DNA of 64,000 nt, taken from positions 1 through 64,000 of the forward strand of contig CAJWZC010000005.1 in the NCBI GenBank assembly GCA_913049915.1. The letters run 5' to 3'. The notes below the pieces were generated by a model. The model ran no database searches, was not told the origin of the DNA, and saw nothing but the letters and a program-made list of their open reading frames with translations. Source of the stretch: an uncultured Colwellia sp. (lineage in GTDB: Bacteria > Pseudomonadota > Gammaproteobacteria > Enterobacterales > Alteromonadaceae). This document shows, piece after piece, positions 8,964 to 19,525 of this stretch. Each line of letters opens with the position of its first letter. The first letter of the stretch is position 1. The translations under genes were made by a program, and so were the position numbers.

Positions 8964-10190
8964 ATGACAAGCGAAAAGACACAGAGCGCATCTTTTGTTC
9001 AGAAAATAAAATCGACAAGTTTAGTGAGCCAAATAATTGTCGCTATTATCCTAGCTAGCTTGTTAGCAACTGTATCACCTGAATCAGCGAAAATCTTTGG
9101 TATGCTTGGTAGCTTATTTGTTAGCGCATTAAAAGCCGTCGCCCCCATTCTCGTATTAGTTTTGGTTACCTCTGCCATAGCTAACCAAAACATCGACAGC
9201 AGTGCAAAATTAAAACCGATCGTTAGCTTATATTTCATAGGTACGTTAACTGCTGCTTTTGTTGCTGTGTTATTAAGTTTCGCTTTTCCAACTGAACTTA
9301 CCTTAGATATTGCCGGTGCCACTGCTAATCCGCCAGAAAAACTAACCGAAGTATTATCGACTCTCGCGTTTAAAGTTGTTGAAAACCCAGTAACGGCTGT
9401 TGTAAGTGGCAACTTTATTGCAGTGCTAGCTTGGGGCTTAGGTTTGGGCTTTTCATTAAAGCATGCCAATGCATCAAGTAAATTAATGGTACATGATTTA
9501 AGTGAAGCAATTTCTAGTGTCGTGCGTGTTGTCATACGTTTTGCACCACTGGGTATCTTTGGTTTGGTAGCAAATACAGTAGCCACTACCGGCTTTTCGG
9601 CTTTAGGTGAATATAGTCATTTGGTTGTAATACTACTTAGCGCAATGCTAATTATTGCCTTAATTGTTAACCCTATAATTGTTTTTATTATCACTAAGAA
9701 TAATCCGTATCCTTTAGTCTTCACTTGCCTTAGAGAGTCTGGTATTACCGCATTTTTTACCCGTAGCTCCGCGGCAAATATTCCTGTAAATATGGCTTTG
9801 TGTAAAAAATTAGATTTACATGAAGACACCTACTCGGTATCAATTCCGTTAGGTGCTACTATCAACATGGCGGGTGCGGCAATTACTATTACCGTACTAA
9901 CCTTGGCTGCAGCGAATAGTTTAGCTATTGAAGTAAGCTTTGCGACGGCAATTTTATTATCTGTGGTTGCCTCTATTTCAGCTTGTGGTGCTTCTGGTGT
10001 CGCCGGTGGTTCTCTATTACTTATCCCATTAGCCTGTAGCTTGTTCGGTATTGATAATGATGTTGCCATGCAGGTTGTTGCCATTGGTTTTATTATCGGT
10101 GTTGTGCAAGATTCTGCTGAAACAGCTTTGAATAGTTCTACTGACGTGGTGTTTTCAGCAGCAGTATCACACCATATAACAAAAGCCTAG
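8964..10190 (+). CDS. sstT: Serine/threonine:sodium symporter SstT
   Basis: The 408-residue membrane protein belongs to the dicarboxylate/amino acid:cation symporter family. It has about eight to nine hydrophobic helices and the two re-entrant hairpin signatures: the serine-rich [12 protein letters not shown] near residue 270, and the [15 protein letters not shown] segment after it. It couples inward transport of serine and threonine to the sodium gradient, apt for a marine bacterium. Length and termini match SstT of E. coli (414 residues) rather than the glutamate carrier GltP. It stands alone, with a promoter upstream and a very strong bidirectional terminator downstream. Confidence 0.95.
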   Translation: MTSEKTQSASFVQKIKSTSLVSQIIVAIILASLLATVSPESAKIFGMLGSLFVSALKAVAPILVLVLVTSAIANQNIDSSAKLKPIVSLYFIGTLTAAFVAVLLSFAFPTELTLDIAGATANPPEKLTEVLSTLAFKVVENPVTAVVSGNFIAVLAWGLGLGFSLKHANASSKLMVHDLSEAISSVVRVVIRFAPLGIFGLVANTVATTGFSALGEYSHLVVILLSAMLIIALIVNPIIVFIITKNNPYPLVFTCLRESGITAFFTRSSAANIPVNMALCKKLDLHEDTYSVSIPLGATINMAGAAITITVLTLAAANSLAIEVSFATAILLSVVASISACGASGVAGGSLLLIPLACSLFGIDNDVAMQVVAIGFIIGVVQDSAETALNSSTDVVFSAAVSHHITKA

Positions 10191-10248
10191 AGTTATGATA
10201 TTGGCGCTGAACTTAATATCTGAAGTGCTATTTTAAGACTATAAAAAA

Positions 10249-10301
10249 TTTAAATAAAAAGGCAGCTAATACAAATAGTATTAGCTGCCTTTTTATTTAA
10301 A
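10249..10301. terminator. Bidirectional terminator between sstT and tilS
   Basis: A perfect stem of about 24 bp (core AAAAAGGCAGCTAATAC with its complement, 5-nt loop) has A-runs on one side and T-runs on the other. It can end sstT on the plus strand and tilS on the minus strand. Confidence 0.93.
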
Positions 10302-10308
10302 TCTAACT

Positions 10309-11652
10309 TTATCTTATATACCATCCTAGCTCAGTATTATTTACCATGAAAGGTTTACAAATAAAGTGACCTAGAGCAGCCACGAGTTCATTATCGTAAT
10401 ACAAAAAGGCAATACGCTTACGTTGCCATGGCTCTATATTTAGCTCTTGCAAAACCTTCTTCAAACTACGAGAGTGCTGCCTAAAATCAGGTAAACAATT
10501 TGGATTGTTATGACTAAAACGCACACTGACTTTCTGTCCTAACTTTGGTAGACAAATTAGTGGTTGAACATGTTCTTGAGCTAGCTGATTAGTAAAGGTT
10601 AACTTACCTAAGTTATCAGGCAGATAAACTACCGAATTTCCTTCCGATAAGTTTACCTGACTCTGCCAATCGCTAATATCTTTATAGTCAGGTGTTATAA
10701 ATAACTGCTCTTTATAACGGCGAAAAACGCACTGCCCTACTTTAATTTGAGGGGTTTTATCTTCACTTGCCTGCAGTTGTTGTCTTACTTGCTTAAGTTG
10801 CTCGGTACTGGGCATAAGATAATCTTGTTGCGCTAAAAAAAAACGAATAACATTATTAAATCGGGCAGAAGAAAGCGCTTTTAAAGCTTGTGTATATAAA
10901 CTTTTACCACTCGCCTTACAGCTGGTTAAATCTTCTTTGGCAAGTTCATCCAACAACTCCTGACCACCTAAGCAATGACTAGCGCTACGATTAATGGTGT
11001 TATTAATACTTGGCCAGCGCTCACGTAGCAATGGCATTATTTGCAGTCTGATAAAGTTACGATCAAAACAGGTATCAAGATTCGACTCATCATCAACCCA
11101 ACTAAGCTCATGAATTTTAGCATAATTTTCTATTTCTTGACGAGAAACACTCAACAAAGGGCGAACTAATAAATGCTGACCAAGTTTAGTTTTTCCTGAC
11201 ATTGCAGAGAGGCCTTTTAGACCTGCACCACGTTTAAGTGCTAATAAAAAAGTCTCACTTTGATCATCACTATGGTGGCCAGTTAACACTATAGACTTGT
11301 TGTCTCTTAATGTTTTCAAGGCATAGTATCTTGCGTCGCGTGCCAGTGCTTCTAATGATTGCTGTACTTTTGCCTGGACATTAACGCACTTAATAACGAG
11401 ATCAACAGACAGCTTGTCGCATTCTATTTTAGCAAATTCTTGCCAATTTTTGGCATTCTCACTCAAGCCATGATTAACATGACAAACAGTAATTTTATTA
11501 CTAATAAGTTCACTTTGCTTTAATTGGCTTAAAGCATGCAAAAGTACCTGCGAGTCTAAACCACCACTGTAGGCGATAATTAACTCTATATTTCCGTATA
11601 ATTCGAAAATAGGCTTGAGGGTGTTAAGAAGAGTTAAAGTGAGTTTATTCAT
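10309..11652 (-). CDS. tilS: tRNA(Ile)-lysidine synthase
   Basis: The protein has 447 residues from the ATG at 11652 (MNKLTLTLLN). The frame continues upstream to 11736, but those 28 extra codons lie mainly inside a dispersed non-coding repeat, so I reject that start. The N-terminal PP-loop ATPase motif IAYSGGLDSQVLL is followed by the family signatures HVNHGLS and TGHHSDDQSETFLL. The TilS substrate-binding and C-terminal domains complete it. It makes lysidine at C34 of tRNA-Ile2, so that the tRNA reads AUA, and is essential. It is the last gene of the accA-dnaE minus-strand run, separated from accA by a repeat element. Confidence 0.95.
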   Translation of the reverse strand: MNKLTLTLLNTLKPIFELYGNIELIIAYSGGLDSQVLLHALSQLKQSELISNKITVCHVNHGLSENAKNWQEFAKIECDKLSVDLVIKCVNVQAKVQQSLEALARDARYYALKTLRDNKSIVLTGHHSDDQSETFLLALKRGAGLKGLSAMSGKTKLGQHLLVRPLLSVSRQEIENYAKIHELSWVDDESNLDTCFDRNFIRLQIMPLLRERWPSINNTINRSASHCLGGQELLDELAKEDLTSCKASGKSLYTQALKALSSARFNNVIRFFLAQQDYLMPSTEQLKQVRQQLQASEDKTPQIKVGQCVFRRYKEQLFITPDYKDISDWQSQVNLSEGNSVVYLPDNLGKLTFTNQLAQEHVQPLICLPKLGQKVSVRFSHNNPNCLPDFRQHSRSLKKVLQELNIEPWQRKRIAFLYYDNELVAALGHFICKPFMVNNTELGWYIR

Positions 11653-11672
11653 AAAGAAATCGTCGAAAGTTA

Positions 11673-11939
11673 GATACCCGCTCCACTTGAAGATGCTCAT
11701 TTCAAGAAACCTGAGCGAATCATAATCAAGACACATTTTTTTGTTAAGGGTTATTCCCTTAAAAATAGATATAACGACGAATATACTTTACTCAGATTTC
11801 CCCAAAGGGCTAGTTTATAAACGCTTTATACTACGTTATTGATTTTGACAATAGAATAACTATTCTCTTCAATCAATGCCTTACCTAAAGGCGTTTATAA
11901 TTCCAGCTGAATCCTGCATATTCAAGAGGAACGAGTATC
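11673..11939 (-). repeat. Dispersed 267-bp structured repeat, copy 1 (MITE-like)
   Basis: This fills most of the 339-bp accA-tilS gap. It is about 85% identical by eye to 28058-28324. Its ends are imperfect inverted repeats: GATACCCGCTCCACTTGAA on the left, and the complement GATACTCGTTCCTCTTGAA on the right. Inside, 11815-11900 folds into a nested hairpin (TTATAAACGC with GCGTTTATAA outside, AATCAAT/ATTGATT in the middle, AGAATA/TATTCT at the tip). There is no protein-coding content. It ends 21 bp upstream of the tilS start codon. The rest of the gap shows nothing else. Confidence 0.88.
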
Positions 11940-11991
11940 GGCTGTCGAAGTTATATGTGACATTTTTTTGAAGGCTGTCAAAAGATACTGT

Positions 11992-12948
11992 TTAGCAGTA
12001 ACCAAATGACATTAATCTTTCATAACGCTGCTGGATAAGCTCGTCTTTACTCAAGTCTTCAAGATCAACGAGATCTTTTTTCAGTACTTGCTTAAGTTGC
12101 GCAGCCATAATGTCTACATCTCGATGTGCGCCGCCTAATGGCTCTTCAACGATGCTATTAATTAAATCTAGCTCTTTAATACGCTCAGCTGTAATTCCCA
12201 TTGCTGCTGCTGCTGTAGGTGCTTTTTCAGCTGTTTTCCATAAAATAGAAGCACAACCTTCAGGTGAAATTACTGAGTATGTTGCATATTGCAGCATATT
12301 CACTCTATCACCAACACCAATAGCTAATGCACCACCAGAGCCGCCTTCACCAATAACAGTACAGATAATAGGAACAGTTAAACGTGCCATAACTTTTAAA
12401 TTACGTGCAATCGCTTCACTTTGTCCACGCTCTTCAGCGCCAACACCGGGGTAAGCACCTGGGGTGTCGATAAAAGTGATGATTGGCATATTGAAACGTT
12501 CTGCCATTTCCATTAAACGTAACGCTTTACGATAACCTTCAGGACGTGGCATGCCAAAATTACGTTTAACTTTTTCAGCTGTTGAACGACCTTTTTGATG
12601 ACCTATAATCATAACAGCCTTGCCGTCTAAGCGAGCTGTACCACCAACAATAGCACTATCATCAGCATAAGCACGATCACCCGCTAACTCATCAAATTCA
12701 GTAAAAACACGCGGTATATAATCTAATGTATACGGTCGTTGTGGGTGACGAGCCACTCGAGCAGTTTGCCAAGGATCTAAGTTAGAAAAAATCTTCTTAG
12801 TTTGCTCTTTGTTTTTCTCACGTAATTGCAAAATTTGATCTTCAATATCAAGATCAAGTTCCTGGCCGTTGTTTACTAATTGTAGCTCTTCTATTTTTGC
12901 ATCAAGTTCAGCTATAGGCTGCTCGAAATCTAAAAAGTTTAATGACAT
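11992..12948 (-). CDS. accA: Acetyl-CoA carboxylase carboxyltransferase subunit alpha
   Basis: The 318-residue protein is the length of E. coli AccA (319). It begins with a coiled helix ([18 protein letters not shown]) and carries the crotonase-like carboxyltransferase core with [38 protein letters not shown] and [15 protein letters not shown]. With AccD it transfers CO2 from carboxybiotin to acetyl-CoA, giving malonyl-CoA, the first step of fatty acid synthesis. It follows dnaE by about 120 bp on the same strand, the conserved dnaE-accA-tilS order of E. coli. Confidence 0.97.
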   Translation of the reverse strand: MSLNFLDFEQPIAELDAKIEELQLVNNGQELDLDIEDQILQLREKNKEQTKKIFSNLDPWQTARVARHPQRPYTLDYIPRVFTEFDELAGDRAYADDSAIVGGTARLDGKAVMIIGHQKGRSTAEKVKRNFGMPRPEGYRKALRLMEMAERFNMPIITFIDTPGAYPGVGAEERGQSEAIARNLKVMARLTVPIICTVIGEGGSGGALAIGVGDRVNMLQYATYSVISPEGCASILWKTAEKAPTAAAAMGITAERIKELDLINSIVEEPLGGAHRDVDIMAAQLKQVLKKDLVDLEDLSKDELIQQRYERLMSFGYC

Positions 12949-13069
12949 GTTTATTTTTACCTAATAAATCAAGTTAATTTTTTAAAATGGTTTTCACTAT
13001 GTAACTAAAATACCTGAAGAAATACTTTAAATAAAGTACTCATACTCAATATCTTAAGTTAAATAGTTG

Positions 13070-16000
13070 TTATTTAAATTCCATGGCGACATGTTCATCA
13101 CCAAGTAGTATTTTTAATTCGTACAGTAACTTATCGGTTGGCGTTACTCGCCATTGCACGCCCAACTCCAGCATAGCTTGGGCTTCTTCGCGCTGATAGA
13201 AAACCCTAACTGGACAGGTCCCCTCTTTGAAAGGTGTTAATACCTTAGAAAACTGTTCGATGAAATCATATGATATTAAACTATTGTCGACTTGAATATC
13301 GATAGAGCTCAGATAATTCTCTCGCGCGTCAGTTATCGTCATTATATCCCGAGCGGTCATTGTATTACCACCAGAATAATCATCAAAACTGACTTGTCCG
13401 CTGCAAACTAAAATAGCATCATTTACCAGTAACTCAGCAAAACGATCGTAGTCATCTGGAAAGAGACGAATATCCATACGTGCGCTCTTGTCGTCTAGGG
13501 TCACTAATGCCCAGCGACGCCCACGTTTATTGATTAATATGCGTACGCCTATCACTAAACCAACGGCAACAGCTTGTCTATCACGACCCGTAGGTTGCAT
13601 GACAACTAACCGACTAGAAGAATATTTTTTTATTTCACTCAAATATCGATTAATAGGATGACCAGTTAAATAAAGTCCTAAGGTTTCTTTTTCACCGTCT
13701 AACCACTTTTCTTCGGGCCAAGCTCTTACTTCTTTATACGTTTGTCTAGAATCAGTTTGTTCGTCATTAATTAAGCCAAATAAATCATTTTGTCCCAATG
13801 ACTCAGCTTTTGCATGTTGTTCCGCCGCTTTAATTGCCTCAGGTAACGTGGCAAATAGAGCCGCTCGATTAGCACCCTGCTCTTTGGCTTTACCTTGCAC
13901 ATACTTAGGACCGAGACTATCCATAGCGCCTGATTTAATTAACTTTTCTAAAACACGTTTGTTAGTTTTTTTAAGATCTAAACGTGCACAAAGGTCAAAT
14001 AAGTCAGTAAAAAGACCATCTATTTGTCTGGCACTAATGATTGCTTCAATAGGACCTTCACCAACGCCTTTAACAGCGCCGATACCATAAACAATTTGAT
14101 TATCTTCATTTACAGTAAATTTATATTGACCAGCATTTACATCAGGTGGCAATAAATCGATATCCATATTGCCACATTCGTCAACTAAGGTAACAATTTT
14201 TTCAGTGTTGTCCATATCAGCTGACATTACCGCCGCCATAAACGGCGCTGGAAAATGTGTCTTCATCCATAACGTTTGATAAGACACCAATGCATAAGCC
14301 GCTGAATGCGATTTATTGAAACCATAACCCGCAAACTTTTCTACCAAATCGAATATTTTCATGGCTAGCTCGCCATCAACACCTCGATCTTTGGCACCTT
14401 GCTCAAAACCAGCTCGCTGTTTAGCCATTTCTTCAGGTTTTTTCTTACCCATAGCACGGCGAAGCATATCTGCGCCACCGAGAGAATAACCAGCAAGTAC
14501 CTGAGCAATTTGCATTACTTGCTCTTGATACAAGATAATGCCGTAAGTTGGTTCAAGAACCGGCTGTAAATCTTCATGTTGCCATGTAGCATCAGGATAA
14601 CTGACTTCTTCACGGCCATGTTTTCGTTCAATAAAATTATCAACCATGCCTGACTGCAATGGTCCAGGTCTAAATAAGGCTACTAGTGCGATAATATCTT
14701 CAAAGCAATCAGGCTTTAATTTATCAATTAAAGATTTCATACCACTAGATTCAAGCTGAAATACAGCGGTGGTTTTCGAGGCAAGTAATAATTTAAAACT
14801 GGCTTTATCTTCAAGATCAATTTTGGTGATATCAATCGGCTCTTTGCCGGCTTTAAGCTGTTTCACATCTGCCATTTCTATGGCCCACTGTAAAATAGTT
14901 AATGTTCTTAATCCGAGGAAATCAAACTTAACTAAACCAGCGTCTTCTACATCGTTTTTATCAAACTGGGTAACAGGGTTGTTACCTTCATCATCACAAT
15001 AAAGTGGTGCGAAATCGGTAATAGTGGTGGGTGAAATAACAACACCACCCGCATGTTTACCTGCATTTCGTGTAGTACCTTCAAGAATACGGCACATATC
15101 AATGAGATCTTTTACTTCAATATCTTGTGCGTATATTTCAGGTAACTTTGGCTCTTCTTCAAACGCTTTCGCTAAGGTCATACCTGGTGTTGGCGGGATA
15201 AGTTTTGAAATTCTGTCAACAAAACCATAAGGATGGCCAAGTACACGACCCACATCACGGATAACAGCTTTTGCCGCCATAGTACCAAAAGTAATAATTT
15301 GCGAAACTGCATCTCGGCCATAAAGCTCAGCAACGTGATCGATTACTTCGTCACGCCTGTCCATACAAAAATCGATATCGAAATCTGGCATAGAGACACG
15401 TTCTGGGTTTAAGAAGCGCTCAAAAAGTAAATCATATTCGAGGGGATCAAGATCAGTGATATCAAGGGCATATGCAACAAGAGATCCGGCACCTGAGCCT
15501 CGACCGGGTCCTACAGGAATATTGTTATCTTTACTCCACTGGATGAACTCCATAACAATTAAAAAATAACCAGGGAATCCCATGTTATTTACTACTTCTA
15601 ACTCAATCTTTAAGCGTTCGTCATATGGCGCTCTTATTTGGTCAAAGTCATCCCCTTGACGGTCAAATAATTGATCAAGACGTTTTTCTAGACCTTTTTC
15701 AGAAACCTTAATGAAAAAATCATTTATTTCCAAACCTTCCGTCGGAAAATCCGGTAATACGTATTCACCTAATGTAACAGTAACATTACAGCGTTTAGCA
15801 ATTTCAACACTATTCGCCAAGGCTTCAGGAATGTCGCTAAAAATCTCGCACATCTCCTCTTCACTACGTAAGTATTGCTCAGGGCTATAGCGCTTAGGAC
15901 GACGTTTGTCATCTAAGGTAAAACCGTCATGAATTGCAACACGGATCTCATGAGCATCGAAGTTATCAGGCTCAAGAAACATCACTTCATTTGTGGCGAC

Positions 16001-16648
16001 AACAGGCAAGTTTTCTTGTTGTGCTAGTGCTACCGCAAGGTGGATATAATTTTCTTCATCGTCACGGCCTGTCCTGATTAATTCAAGAAAGAAACAGCGA
16101 TCAAAATGTTGCTGATAAAAACTTACCATACCGGAAACAAGTTCAGTATTACCTTTTAATAAGGCTTTACCTATATCACCTTCTCGACCACCCGAAAGTA
16201 TAATCAAGCCTTCTTTATACTCAATCAACCACGATTTATCGATAACAGCTTTATTTTGTACGTGTCCGCGCATATAGGCTTTTGAGATCAATTCAGTTAT
16301 GTTTTTGTAACCAATATTATTAGTAGTAAGTACAACTATACGTGAGAGTTCATCCTCTAACTCATCACTTTTAACCCAAAAATCACAGCCAATAATAGGT
16401 TTGATGCCTACGCCATGGGCAGCATGATAATATTTCACAAGACCACACAAGTTAGTTTGATCTGTTAAGGCAAGTGCAGGCATATTGAGCTCTAAAGCTC
16501 GAGTAATTATTGGCTTAACTTTCTTTAAACCATCACACATTGAATAATCACTATGTACCCGTAAATGAACAAATTTAGGCGGTACAAAAATGTTTGGTTC
16601 TTCTATGAGTATTTCTTCGTTAGGTATTTCTGTCATGCTAGTAGTCAT
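13070..16648 (-). CDS. dnaE: DNA polymerase III subunit alpha
   Basis: The 1192-residue protein is the replicative polymerase catalytic subunit. Domains in order: PHP domain from about residue 25 ([13 protein letters not shown]), palm with the catalytic pair in [18 protein letters not shown] (around residue 428) and a third Asp region near [11 protein letters not shown], fingers ([19 protein letters not shown]), a helix-hairpin-helix region ([16 protein letters not shown]), and an OB-fold ([21 protein letters not shown]) with the C-terminal tau-binding tail. It is 32 residues longer than E. coli DnaE. About 24 of these are an acidic N-terminal extension before the PHP domain, and no internal ATG, GTG or TTG in that stretch would give the usual short start. 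Confidence 0.97.
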   Translation of the reverse strand: MTTSMTEIPNEEILIEEPNIFVPPKFVHLRVHSDYSMCDGLKKVKPIITRALELNMPALALTDQTNLCGLVKYYHAAHGVGIKPIIGCDFWVKSDELEDELSRIVVLTTNNIGYKNITELISKAYMRGHVQNKAVIDKSWLIEYKEGLIILSGGREGDIGKALLKGNTELVSGMVSFYQQHFDRCFFLELIRTGRDDEENYIHLAVALAQQENLPVVATNEVMFLEPDNFDAHEIRVAIHDGFTLDDKRRPKRYSPEQYLRSEEEMCEIFSDIPEALANSVEIAKRCNVTVTLGEYVLPDFPTEGLEINDFFIKVSEKGLEKRLDQLFDRQGDDFDQIRAPYDERLKIELEVVNNMGFPGYFLIVMEFIQWSKDNNIPVGPGRGSGAGSLVAYALDITDLDPLEYDLLFERFLNPERVSMPDFDIDFCMDRRDEVIDHVAELYGRDAVSQIITFGTMAAKAVIRDVGRVLGHPYGFVDRISKLIPPTPGMTLAKAFEEEPKLPEIYAQDIEVKDLIDMCRILEGTTRNAGKHAGGVVISPTTITDFAPLYCDDEGNNPVTQFDKNDVEDAGLVKFDFLGLRTLTILQWAIEMADVKQLKAGKEPIDITKIDLEDKASFKLLLASKTTAVFQLESSGMKSLIDKLKPDCFEDIIALVALFRPGPLQSGMVDNFIERKHGREEVSYPDATWQHEDLQPVLEPTYGIILYQEQVMQIAQVLAGYSLGGADMLRRAMGKKKPEEMAKQRAGFEQGAKDRGVDGELAMKIFDLVEKFAGYGFNKSHSAAYALVSYQTLWMKTHFPAPFMAAVMSADMDNTEKIVTLVDECGNMDIDLLPPDVNAGQYKFTVNEDNQIVYGIGAVKGVGEGPIEAIISARQIDGLFTDLFDLCARLDLKKTNKRVLEKLIKSGAMDSLGPKYVQGKAKEQGANRAALFATLPEAIKAAEQHAKAESLGQNDLFGLINDEQTDSRQTYKEVRAWPEEKWLDGEKETLGLYLTGHPINRYLSEIKKYSSSRLVVMQPTGRDRQAVAVGLVIGVRILINKRGRRWALVTLDDKSARMDIRLFPDDYDRFAELLVNDAILVCSGQVSFDDYSGGNTMTARDIMTITDARENYLSSIDIQVDNSLISYDFIEQFSKVLTPFKEGTCPVRVFYQREEAQAMLELGVQWRVTPTDKLLYELKILLGDEHVAMEFK

Positions 16649-16693
16649 ATTTCAGTAATGCGCTTAATCGTAATCATGCTTTTAATCATATTC

Positions 16694-17347
16694 TTAATCA
16701 TGGTAAGTACCTAATACTCTCGCGACAGGTTTAAAACTTTGTCGATAACAATCAAGTACGCCAAGTTCTATAATTTTTTCTAAATGCAGTTTGGTTGGGT
16801 AACCTTTATGCTTAGCAAAACCATATTCAGGGTGCAGTTTATCTAAGGCGATCATTTCATTATCACGGGCTACTTTAGCAATAATAGAAGCAGCACTTAT
16901 TTCGGGAACGCGAGCATCACCTTTAACCACTGCTTGACTAGCAATTTTAGTATTTTGTTGCTCTATTGTACTGGCATTAGCTAAAAATGTCGGGCAGCGA
17001 TTACCATCAACCAATACATAGTCAGGCTCAACGTTCAGACCTGCAACAGCGCGCTGCATTGCGAGCATAGTTGCGTGTAAAATATTTAAGGTATCAATTT
17101 CTTGTGGGTTTGCACGCCCTAATGACCAAGAGATTGCCTTTTCCTTTATTTCAACCGATAGCAAGTTACGTTTCTTTTCAGACAGCTTTTTTGAATCCAT
17201 CAATCCTTCGATAGGATTATCGGGATCTAAGATTACTGCAGCGGTAACTACATCGCCAACTAAAGGGCCACGACCTACTTCATCAACTCCTGCAATGCAA
17301 TAGGCTATAGGGTATTCAAAATCAGGAAAAGTTTGTTTGCTCGCCAT
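16694..17347 (-). CDS. rnhB: Ribonuclease HII
   Basis: The 217-residue protein has the RNase HII signature [21 protein letters not shown], with the DExG catalytic Asp/Glu at about residues 21-22. The third acidic residue is in VLVDGNRCP and the fourth in [11 protein letters not shown]. The C-terminal H-KGYPTKLH segment is also present. It nicks RNA-DNA junctions at single ribonucleotides. It lies between lpxB and dnaE as in E. coli. A 45-bp gap separates it from dnaE. Confidence 0.96.
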   Translation of the reverse strand: MASKQTFPDFEYPIAYCIAGVDEVGRGPLVGDVVTAAVILDPDNPIEGLMDSKKLSEKKRNLLSVEIKEKAISWSLGRANPQEIDTLNILHATMLAMQRAVAGLNVEPDYVLVDGNRCPTFLANASTIEQQNTKIASQAVVKGDARVPEISAASIIAKVARDNEMIALDKLHPEYGFAKHKGYPTKLHLEKIIELGVLDCYRQSFKPVARVLGTYHD

Positions 17348-17402
17348 ATTATTTATTCGCCAAAATTTGCTAGAAATAAAGTGTTTTTATGCTATTTATT
17401 AT

Positions 17403-18584
17403 TTATTTACTATTATTTAAAGATTTACTCGATAAAACATCTAACACAGCATTAGCAGCTTGTTTACTAGCATCGCACTTGAGTTGTTGATGAATTTTAT
17501 TATAACTGTCATTTAATTGGCTTTGGTCATGATATAAACGTTCTTTAATCAAGGGCACAATATTCTTAGCGCAAACCTCTTTTTGTAATAACTCAGGTAC
17601 TAATGACTCATTAGCTAATAAATTAGGCAGCGAGAACCACTTTAATTTAACCAACCAACGAGCTAATAAAAAGGTTACCAGACTAAATTTATAACAGATA
17701 ACCATTGGCCGCTTAATCAAAGCGGCTTCTAGAGTCACAGTACCTGAAGCGGTTAATAGGCAATCGCTGGCTACCATTACCTCTTGAGTTTGATTAAGCA
17801 CAACCTCTACCGCTAAATCAGGAGCAAATTCGGCTTTAAGGGCATTAAACTGCTCGACGCGTTGTTTACTGATCATAGGTGCGACAAAAATCAATTCACT
17901 ATCTTGGGCTTGTAACTGCTTGGCACTCTCGAAGAAGTCTTCGAGTAGACGTGATAACTCACTGCCTCGGCTACCTGGCATGAGCGCTAATATTTTTTTA
18001 TCTTGCGCTAAACCTAGCAGAGTCCTAGCTAAAAACTTATCACTTTTCATAGGAATATCATCTGCAAGAGGATGACCAACAAAACTACAAGGAACATTGT
18101 ACTTATCATAAAAAGCTTTTTCAAAGGGCAACAAAGCTAAAACCATGTCTGTTGCTTTAGCAATTTTGAAAATCCGCTTCTCACGCCAAGCCCAAACTGA
18201 TGGGCTGACATAATGCACTGTTTTAATCCCTTTCTCTTTAAGTTTTAATTCAAGACCAATATTAAAATCAGGCGCATCTATACCAATAAACACGTCAGGT
18301 TTATTGGTAGTAAAAAAATGTATTAAGCTTTTACGGACTTGTAATAAACGTCGGATACGACCAAGCACTTCGACTAAACCCATAACAGATAATTCATCCA
18401 TGGCAAATAGACTTTCAAAACCTAATGCTTCCATCTTGGGACCGCCGATACCTATAAATTTTGCATCGGGGTGTGTCAGACGTAATGAAATAATTAGTCC
18501 TGCACCAAGGGTATCACCGGAGTGTTCACCAACAACGATAGCAAAAAAAGTTGGTTTTTTTTGGTTTAAATTCTTAGCAGTCAT
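17403..18584 (-). CDS. lpxB: Lipid-A-disaccharide synthase
   Basis: The 393-residue GT-B glycosyltransferase (family 19) condenses UDP-2,3-diacylglucosamine with lipid X to give the lipid A disaccharide on the inner face of the inner membrane. Visible motifs are VVGEHSGDTLGAGL at the N-terminus, GIGGPKMEALGF, APDFNIGLELKLK, SPSVWAWREKRI and LPGSRGSEL, with the nucleotide-binding ASGTVTLEAAL near residue 280. It starts at 18584; in-frame stops lie just upstream. It follows lpxA after a 108-bp spacer that can fold on itself. Confidence 0.96.
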   Translation of the reverse strand: MTAKNLNQKKPTFFAIVVGEHSGDTLGAGLIISLRLTHPDAKFIGIGGPKMEALGFESLFAMDELSVMGLVEVLGRIRRLLQVRKSLIHFFTTNKPDVFIGIDAPDFNIGLELKLKEKGIKTVHYVSPSVWAWREKRIFKIAKATDMVLALLPFEKAFYDKYNVPCSFVGHPLADDIPMKSDKFLARTLLGLAQDKKILALMPGSRGSELSRLLEDFFESAKQLQAQDSELIFVAPMISKQRVEQFNALKAEFAPDLAVEVVLNQTQEVMVASDCLLTASGTVTLEAALIKRPMVICYKFSLVTFLLARWLVKLKWFSLPNLLANESLVPELLQKEVCAKNIVPLIKERLYHDQSQLNDSYNKIHQQLKCDASKQAANAVLDVLSSKSLNNSK

Positions 18585-18611
18585 AGGCTTTAAAGGTACT
18601 TAAAGTTAATA

Positions 18612-18680
18612 GTGCCTGGCCTAATGGCATCGATATGAACGGCACGGGTATTAGGCGTACTAGTATTAAAGGCACTAGCT
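18612..18680 (-). other. Structured intercistronic spacer between lpxA and lpxB
   Basis: Two nested inverted repeats lie in the spacer: AGTGCCT with AGGCACT outside, and GCCTAAT with ATTAGGC inside. Together they would form an irregular hairpin of about 65 nt in the lpxA-lpxB transcript. There is no T-run, so it is not a standard terminator. The function is unknown; mRNA processing or stability is a guess. Confidence 0.45.
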
Positions 18681-18692
18681 TAATCTATTGCT

Positions 18693-19463
18693 TTAACGGA
18701 TGATGCCGCGATTAGATTCTTTAATTGAATCACTAAAGACTTGTAATTCTGGAGATTGTGCTGGCATTTCATTGATAGCGATTAATGCTTCATCAACAGA
18801 AAGTCCCTGGCGATATACTACTTTATAAGCACGTTTTATAGTCAAAATAGTTTCTTTATCAAAACCACGACGCTTTAAACCTTCGCTATTTAAGCCAAAA
18901 GGTTTAGCCGGTTGACCAGAAGCCATAACATAAGCAGGAACATCTTTAAGTATTAAGGCATTGCCTGCAATAAAACTATGTGCGCCAATATGGCAAAACT
19001 GATGAACACCTACCATGCCACCAATAATGGCATGGTCCCCTACATGAACATGGCCGGCAATAGAGGCATTATTGGCAAAGATACAATTGCTACCAACGAT
19101 ACAATCGTGTGCAACATGGGTATAAGCCATAAATAAATTATTACTACCTATTTGGGTAAGACTATTATCTTGAATCGTACCTCGATGGACAGTGCAAGAT
19201 TCACGGAAAGTATTATTATCACCAATAATTAATTCTGTAGGTTCATCTGCATATTTAAGATCCTGACAATCTTCACCAATACTGGCGAATTGAAAGATAC
19301 GATTACCTTTACCAATACGTGTCGGTCCATTAATAACTACATGGGATTTAATTTCACAGTTATCACCAATAACAACGTTACTGGTGATATAAGTCCAAGG
19401 ACCTATAGAAACATTTTTGCCAATAACGGCACCTGGTTCAATAATAGCTTGGGGATGAATCAT
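18693..19463 (-). CDS. lpxA: UDP-N-acetylglucosamine acyltransferase
   Basis: The 256-residue left-handed beta-helix protein has hexapeptide repeats (GAVIGKNVSIGP, VVIGDNCEI, ASIGEDC) over residues 5-185. The catalytic segment AYTHVAHDC has its histidine at about residue 119, and the C-terminal helical domain is present. It adds a 3-hydroxyacyl chain from acyl-ACP to UDP-GlcNAc, the first step of lipid A synthesis. It follows fabZ by 62 bp. Length is close to E. coli LpxA (262). Confidence 0.97.
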   Translation of the reverse strand: MIHPQAIIEPGAVIGKNVSIGPWTYITSNVVIGDNCEIKSHVVINGPTRIGKGNRIFQFASIGEDCQDLKYADEPTELIIGDNNTFRESCTVHRGTIQDNSLTQIGSNNLFMAYTHVAHDCIVGSNCIFANNASIAGHVHVGDHAIIGGMVGVHQFCHIGAHSFIAGNALILKDVPAYVMASGQPAKPFGLNSEGLKRRGFDKETILTIKRAYKVVYRQGLSVDEALIAINEMPAQSPELQVFSDSIKESNRGIIR

Positions 19464-19525
19464 AGGACATATCCTCTAATGAGTAAGTAAGTCTTTGTTC
19501 TAAAGGACATCTAATATAAAGGAGG

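Noticed and set aside
8999-9586. 195-codon antisense frame inside sstT
   Set aside because: It lies entirely opposite a clearly coding, conserved transporter; its composition is that of a reverse-strand shadow.
11653-11736. N-terminal extension of TilS by 28 codons
   Set aside because: About 21 of the extra codons come from the end of the dispersed repeat, which also exists upstream of cdsA without being coding. TilS proteins start near MNKL.
11673-11939. Small peptide coded by the repeat
   Set aside because: The only frames in it are short and differ between copies by stops and indels, so no conserved peptide is supported.
12110-12454. 114-codon plus-strand frame inside accA
   Set aside because: Shadow of AccA on the opposite strand; no family resemblance.
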